Positions 61,581 to 64,000 of a stretch of 64,000 nt of DNA are shown piece after piece; position 1 is the stretch's first letter, and each line of letters opens with the position of its first letter. Under the pieces are notes generated by a model, which saw only the letters and a program-made list of their open reading frames with translations, was not told where the DNA came from and ran no database searches. The translations under genes and the position numbers were made by a program. Source of the stretch: Castellaniella sp. MT123 (lineage in GTDB: Bacteria; Pseudomonadota; Gammaproteobacteria; Burkholderiales; Burkholderiaceae_B); NCBI RefSeq assembly GCF_039614765.1, contig NZ_CP154879.1, positions 2,666,001 through 2,730,000 of the forward strand, given 5' to 3'.

Positions 61581-62594
61581 TCAGTCGCGAAATACGTCAT
61601 CCAGGGTAGCGGCATCCACAAAATTCAGCGACCAGAGTTCCAACTGAGTCGTGCTAGCCGCACGGATTCTCTGAGTGGTCTCGTCAGAGGCAGGGCCGAA
61701 GCGGCGGGCGATCTGACGCAATAACAGATCAGCCTGGCCTTCGGCTCGGCCAACCTGCATGCCTTTCTTGATACCCAAGCGCTCAGCGGTAGTCAGGTAA
61801 GTCATTTTCTCTCCCTCCGACAGGGTCTCAACAGCCTGTACGAAAATGGGTTCAAGATCCTCAGGTAGGGTGATGAGCCAATCGACCAACCGGTAGATCT
61901 GCCGGGTTTGGGTGTCGTCGTAACCATACCGTCGAAGCCGCCGCACCAGCTCAAATTTCGGCTGCACCCGCGTGCGCTTGTCGGGATGCAGGTTAGCCTG
62001 TAACTGCGCCATGATGACGACCGAAAAGGGATTCACGTATGCCTGGGATTCCAGTTCCGTCCACCGAAGCCGCCATCGGTTCAATTCTACGACACGACAG
62101 GCGAATCGGACGCCCAGTCCCAGGTATTCATCGCTGTAGGTCAGACGGCCTTCAGGGCCATGACCATTGAGCACGATGCCCAGGCTATAGACGGGAGGCG
62201 GCGGATCCGACCGGCGCATCCGCCATTCGTGTGTCTGGATCAGGTGATGATATTCATACATGCGGCGGGCAAAGCCCTGACGGATCTTGGGGCCGGATAA
62301 GGCACCTTGCACTTCGACGTGGATCAGTAGCCGCAGTTCGACGCCGCCAAGCAGCCGTACACGAGCCAGTTTGTCGACAAAGCGGCGGCCGTGCTTGCTA
62401 CGCTGATCGATGGATTGCAGTTCCTTGTCCAAGAACGTCGGTGACACAGACCAGTCGATGGCGGCATATAGATCAGGGGTCAATAGGGCCAACGCCTGTG
62501 GAAAGTACAGTTCCAACGATTCCTTCCACGGACTGTCATAGTCGTTTGTGGGTGTCGCCGTCGTGGATTCGGGCTGCTGTATCTGATCGGGCAT
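61581..62594 (-). CDS. Rpn/PD-(D/E)XK nuclease family protein with DUF4351 end
   Basis: 337 residues. Restriction-like core: DKLARVRLLGGVELRLLIHV followed by EVQGALSGPKIRQGFARRMY, with the E-x-Q type active site of the transposase-31/Rpn group. Coiled middle part (RLGIKKGMQVGRAEGQADLL) and DUF4351 tail (LWSLNFVDAATLDDVF). Rpn proteins are DNases that can promote RecA-independent recombination. Flanked by two copies of a 124-bp repeat. Confidence 0.82.
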   Translation of the reverse strand: MPDQIQQPESTTATPTNDYDSPWKESLELYFPQALALLTPDLYAAIDWSVSPTFLDKELQSIDQRSKHGRRFVDKLARVRLLGGVELRLLIHVEVQGALSGPKIRQGFARRMYEYHHLIQTHEWRMRRSDPPPPVYSLGIVLNGHGPEGRLTYSDEYLGLGVRFACRVVELNRWRLRWTELESQAYVNPFSVVIMAQLQANLHPDKRTRVQPKFELVRRLRRYGYDDTQTRQIYRLVDWLITLPEDLEPIFVQAVETLSEGEKMTYLTTAERLGIKKGMQVGRAEGQADLLLRQIARRFGPASDETTQRIRAASTTQLELWSLNFVDAATLDDVFRD

Positions 62595-62806
62595 GTGAGG
62601 GCATCATGACGGTGGGATACCCATTTTGGTCAAGGGACTGCGTTCCCGACAGATCGGAAAATACGATGGGCTGGAAAGGTCCATCCGTAGAAGATCGACT
62701 GGCGTGGCTCTGTCCGTGCTCGCAAAGTAAGGCCTCATCAAGAACATATCAGCAACTAATTTTTAGTTTCTGATATCGGCAAATTGGGGCACAATCCATG
62801 TCGAGC

Positions 62807-62930
62807 GGGCGATCTGCATCAGCAGGCCGCCTACGAGGCCCGTCGCCGAGGCGTCGCCCTGAACGAACTTGTGATCCAGGCGCTTAGAAATGAACTTAGC
62901 CTGACTTATCCGTCCGAGGATAAGTTATCG
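62807..62930 (+). repeat. 124-bp direct repeat, copy 2
   Basis: Second copy of 61452-61575, same orientation, 91% identical. It carries a hicB end without the premature stop. The 212 bases between the Rpn-like gene start and this copy show no gene. Confidence 0.9.
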
Positions 62931-62942
62931 CGTCGGCAATAA
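62808..62942 (+). pseudogene. HicB C-terminal fragment, second copy
   Basis: 44 residues: GDLHQQAAYEARRRGVALNE then LVIQALRNELSLTYPSEDKL and SRRQ. This is the complete end of a HicB protein; everything before GDLH is absent, so it cannot be expressed normally. Confidence 0.78.
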
Positions 62943-62991
62943 GCACCCATAACCGCCTGCGTGCCGTCAACCGCGGATAGGCTGGGGATAC

Positions 62992-63276
62992 CTATGTTCG
63001 CCCCAGCGCCGCCCGATACGCTGCCAGGCGATCGCGCTTTCCGATGGCCAGCACCAGCACCAACAGTTGCTGGTCTTGGACCTGGTAGACCAACCGGTAG
63101 CCGGCGGTACGCAGCTTGATTTTGTATAGATTCAGCCCGCCGCTGACACGGTCACCGGAGACATGCGGGCTTTCCAGGCGCTGACGCAATTTTGATTTCA
63201 GTTGCGCGTGAACCGATCCGTCCAGCCGATGCCATTCGGTCAGGGCATCTGGGTGGAACTGTAGATCAAAGGTCAT
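62992..63276 (-). CDS. RelE-family mRNA interferase toxin
   Basis: 94 residues from MTFDLQFHPDALTEWHRLDG at 63276, overlapping the antitoxin by 11 bases. RLESPHVSGDRVSGGLNLYK and LRTAGYRLVYQV are RelE family motifs with the catalytic basic residues. Expected to cut mRNA in the ribosomal A site. Confidence 0.87.
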   Translation of the reverse strand: MTFDLQFHPDALTEWHRLDGSVHAQLKSKLRQRLESPHVSGDRVSGGLNLYKIKLRTAGYRLVYQVQDQQLLVLVLAIGKRDRLAAYRAALGRT

Positions 63277-63517
63277 CCAGCGTGACCGGTACGGATGCCT
63301 TGCCGTCATTCAGACGGGCTGCGGCAATCTGGGCGAGCTCCAGGTTTTCCAGCTGTTCCATGATCGATTCCCAGAGCTGGGCACCCACGACGTAACCGGT
63401 CGGCTTGTTGCGGTTCAGGACGACAATGGGCTCGGTTTCCGCAGACTGCAGGACGGTCGCCGGATTGGCCTTGAGCTCGCTAAGACCAACCGCGCGGGTC
63501 GCAAATATCGTGTTCAT
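63266..63517 (-). CDS. Phd/YefM-type antitoxin of the RelE toxin
   Basis: 83 residues. AVGLSELKANPATVLQSAET then PIVVLNRNKPTGYVVGAQLW is the standard Phd/YefM N-terminal fold, with a short acidic tail that wraps the toxin. Upstream and overlapping the toxin gene, as usual. Confidence 0.87.
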   Translation of the reverse strand: MNTIFATRAVGLSELKANPATVLQSAETEPIVVLNRNKPTGYVVGAQLWESIMEQLENLELAQIAAARLNDGKASVPVTLDDL

Positions 63518-63849
63518 AGTGGGCCTTTAATTGGTCTATTAACAAGGCTAATTATAAGCTGTTTAACGTCTATTCCATATCGCTTTCCGCCGCCCGCATC
63601 GCCGCCCACCAGATCGCCAGCGACGCCAGAAAGAACATCACCCCGTTGTTGCGCCCCAGGATCACCTGCGTCAGGCCGAAGCCCGTCTGCGGCAGCCGCT
63701 GTCCTTGGGGAACTGGGGCATTATCCCCAGGGCCCTGGGCGCGGGCCGGGTGACTGTATCTGCGCCGTGCCGACGCGCGGGAAACTTCATAACGAATCAG
63801 ACCGTGGCTTGATCTTGCGCACAGAAGTGATGGCGTATATGCTGTCACT
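63518..63849. other. Noncoding gap with a possible membrane-protein remnant
   Basis: 332 bases without a convincing gene. On the minus strand, 63570-63680 could encode GFGLTQVILGRNNGVMFFLA then SLAIWWAAMRAAESDME, the look of a membrane protein C-terminus, but the frame upstream has no similarity and low-complexity Arg/Pro residues. I read it as a leftover fragment; low confidence. Confidence 0.3.
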
Positions 63850-64000
63850 ATGGTCACCATCGTCATTGACACCAACGTATTCGTGGCTGGATTGCGATCC
63901 TCCGGCGGGGCATCGCGAGAGGTCCTGCGGGGGGCTCTGAGGGGCCGTTTCAAGCCATTATTCGGCAATGCCTTGTGGCTGGAATATCAGGATTTGCTGG
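63850..64000 (+). CDS. PIN-domain toxin, 3' end outside window
   Basis: The visible 50 residues MVTIVIDTNVFVAGLRSSGG then ASREVLRGALRGRFKPLFGN are the start of a PIN protein of the COG1569 type, with the first catalytic Asp in IDTNVFVAGL. An antitoxin would be expected next to it, but no upstream candidate on this strand is seen. Confidence 0.75.
   Translation, partial: MVTIVIDTNVFVAGLRSSGGASREVLRGALRGRFKPLFGNALWLEYQDLL

Overview
The window is about 63% G+C chromosomal DNA from a betaproteobacterium, most likely Burkholderiales/Alcaligenaceae (Bordetella, Achromobacter, Castellaniella or a relative). The evidence is the petABC-sspA-sspB cluster, the aroK-aroB-dgt run, the system II cytochrome c maturation pair resB-ccsA, the LexA-controlled imuA-imuB-dnaE2 cassette and the hut cluster. 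The species cannot be fixed from the sequence alone.

Layout. 1-993 is the end of a PAP2/LssY-type membrane phosphatase. 1031-2160 is an HTH antitoxin/PIN toxin pair. 2378-8365 is a tRNA-Thr(UGU) gene cut in its anticodon loop by a lower-GC element of about 5.9 kb. The element carries a small CHC2-like protein gene, three overlapping tyrosine recombinase genes and a small coiled-coil gene (order like intA-tfp-intB-srap of strand-biased circularizing elements and like Tn554 tnpABC), followed by a second tRNA-Thr(UGU) gene that contains a 208-nt group I intron of the Azoarcus type. 8398-35530 is mostly conserved chromosome: sspBA, the cytochrome bc1 operon, mscL, a Nif3-like gene, an HtrA protease, hemB, engB, cytochrome c4, resB-ccsA, a GGDEF-EAL receptor, lysA-lptM-mrcA, aroK-aroB-dgt, uvrA and an MFS transporter. 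35547-36906 is a dpp dipeptide transporter operon reduced to about 1.4 kb by several deletions. 37054-45061 holds ssb, a ParDE-like pair, the SOS mutagenesis cassette and a broken HigBA-like pair. 45144-57877 is a histidine-utilisation regulon (hutI, hutH, hutU, hutC) with an amino-acid ABC transporter, an FAD-linked hydroxyacid dehydrogenase, an acyl-CoA dehydrogenase and a class III CoA transferase, with similar GTATATAC-type operators at four promoters. 58109-59593 is a xanthine/uracil permease. 59793-64000 is a defence/toxin island: a Panacea pair, a NusG/RfaH-like gene, hicB fragments around an Rpn-like nuclease, a RelBE pair and a partial PIN toxin.

The most interesting system is the tRNA-Thr element. 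Its insertion destroys a tRNA needed for ACA codons, and it brings a replacement tRNA of the same anticodon. The replacement's intron lies between nucleotides 34 and 35, the same place where the element entered the resident tRNA. The intron may therefore hide the element's own tRNA from its recombinases while splicing keeps the tRNA functional. The sequence shows the parts; the protection idea is inference.
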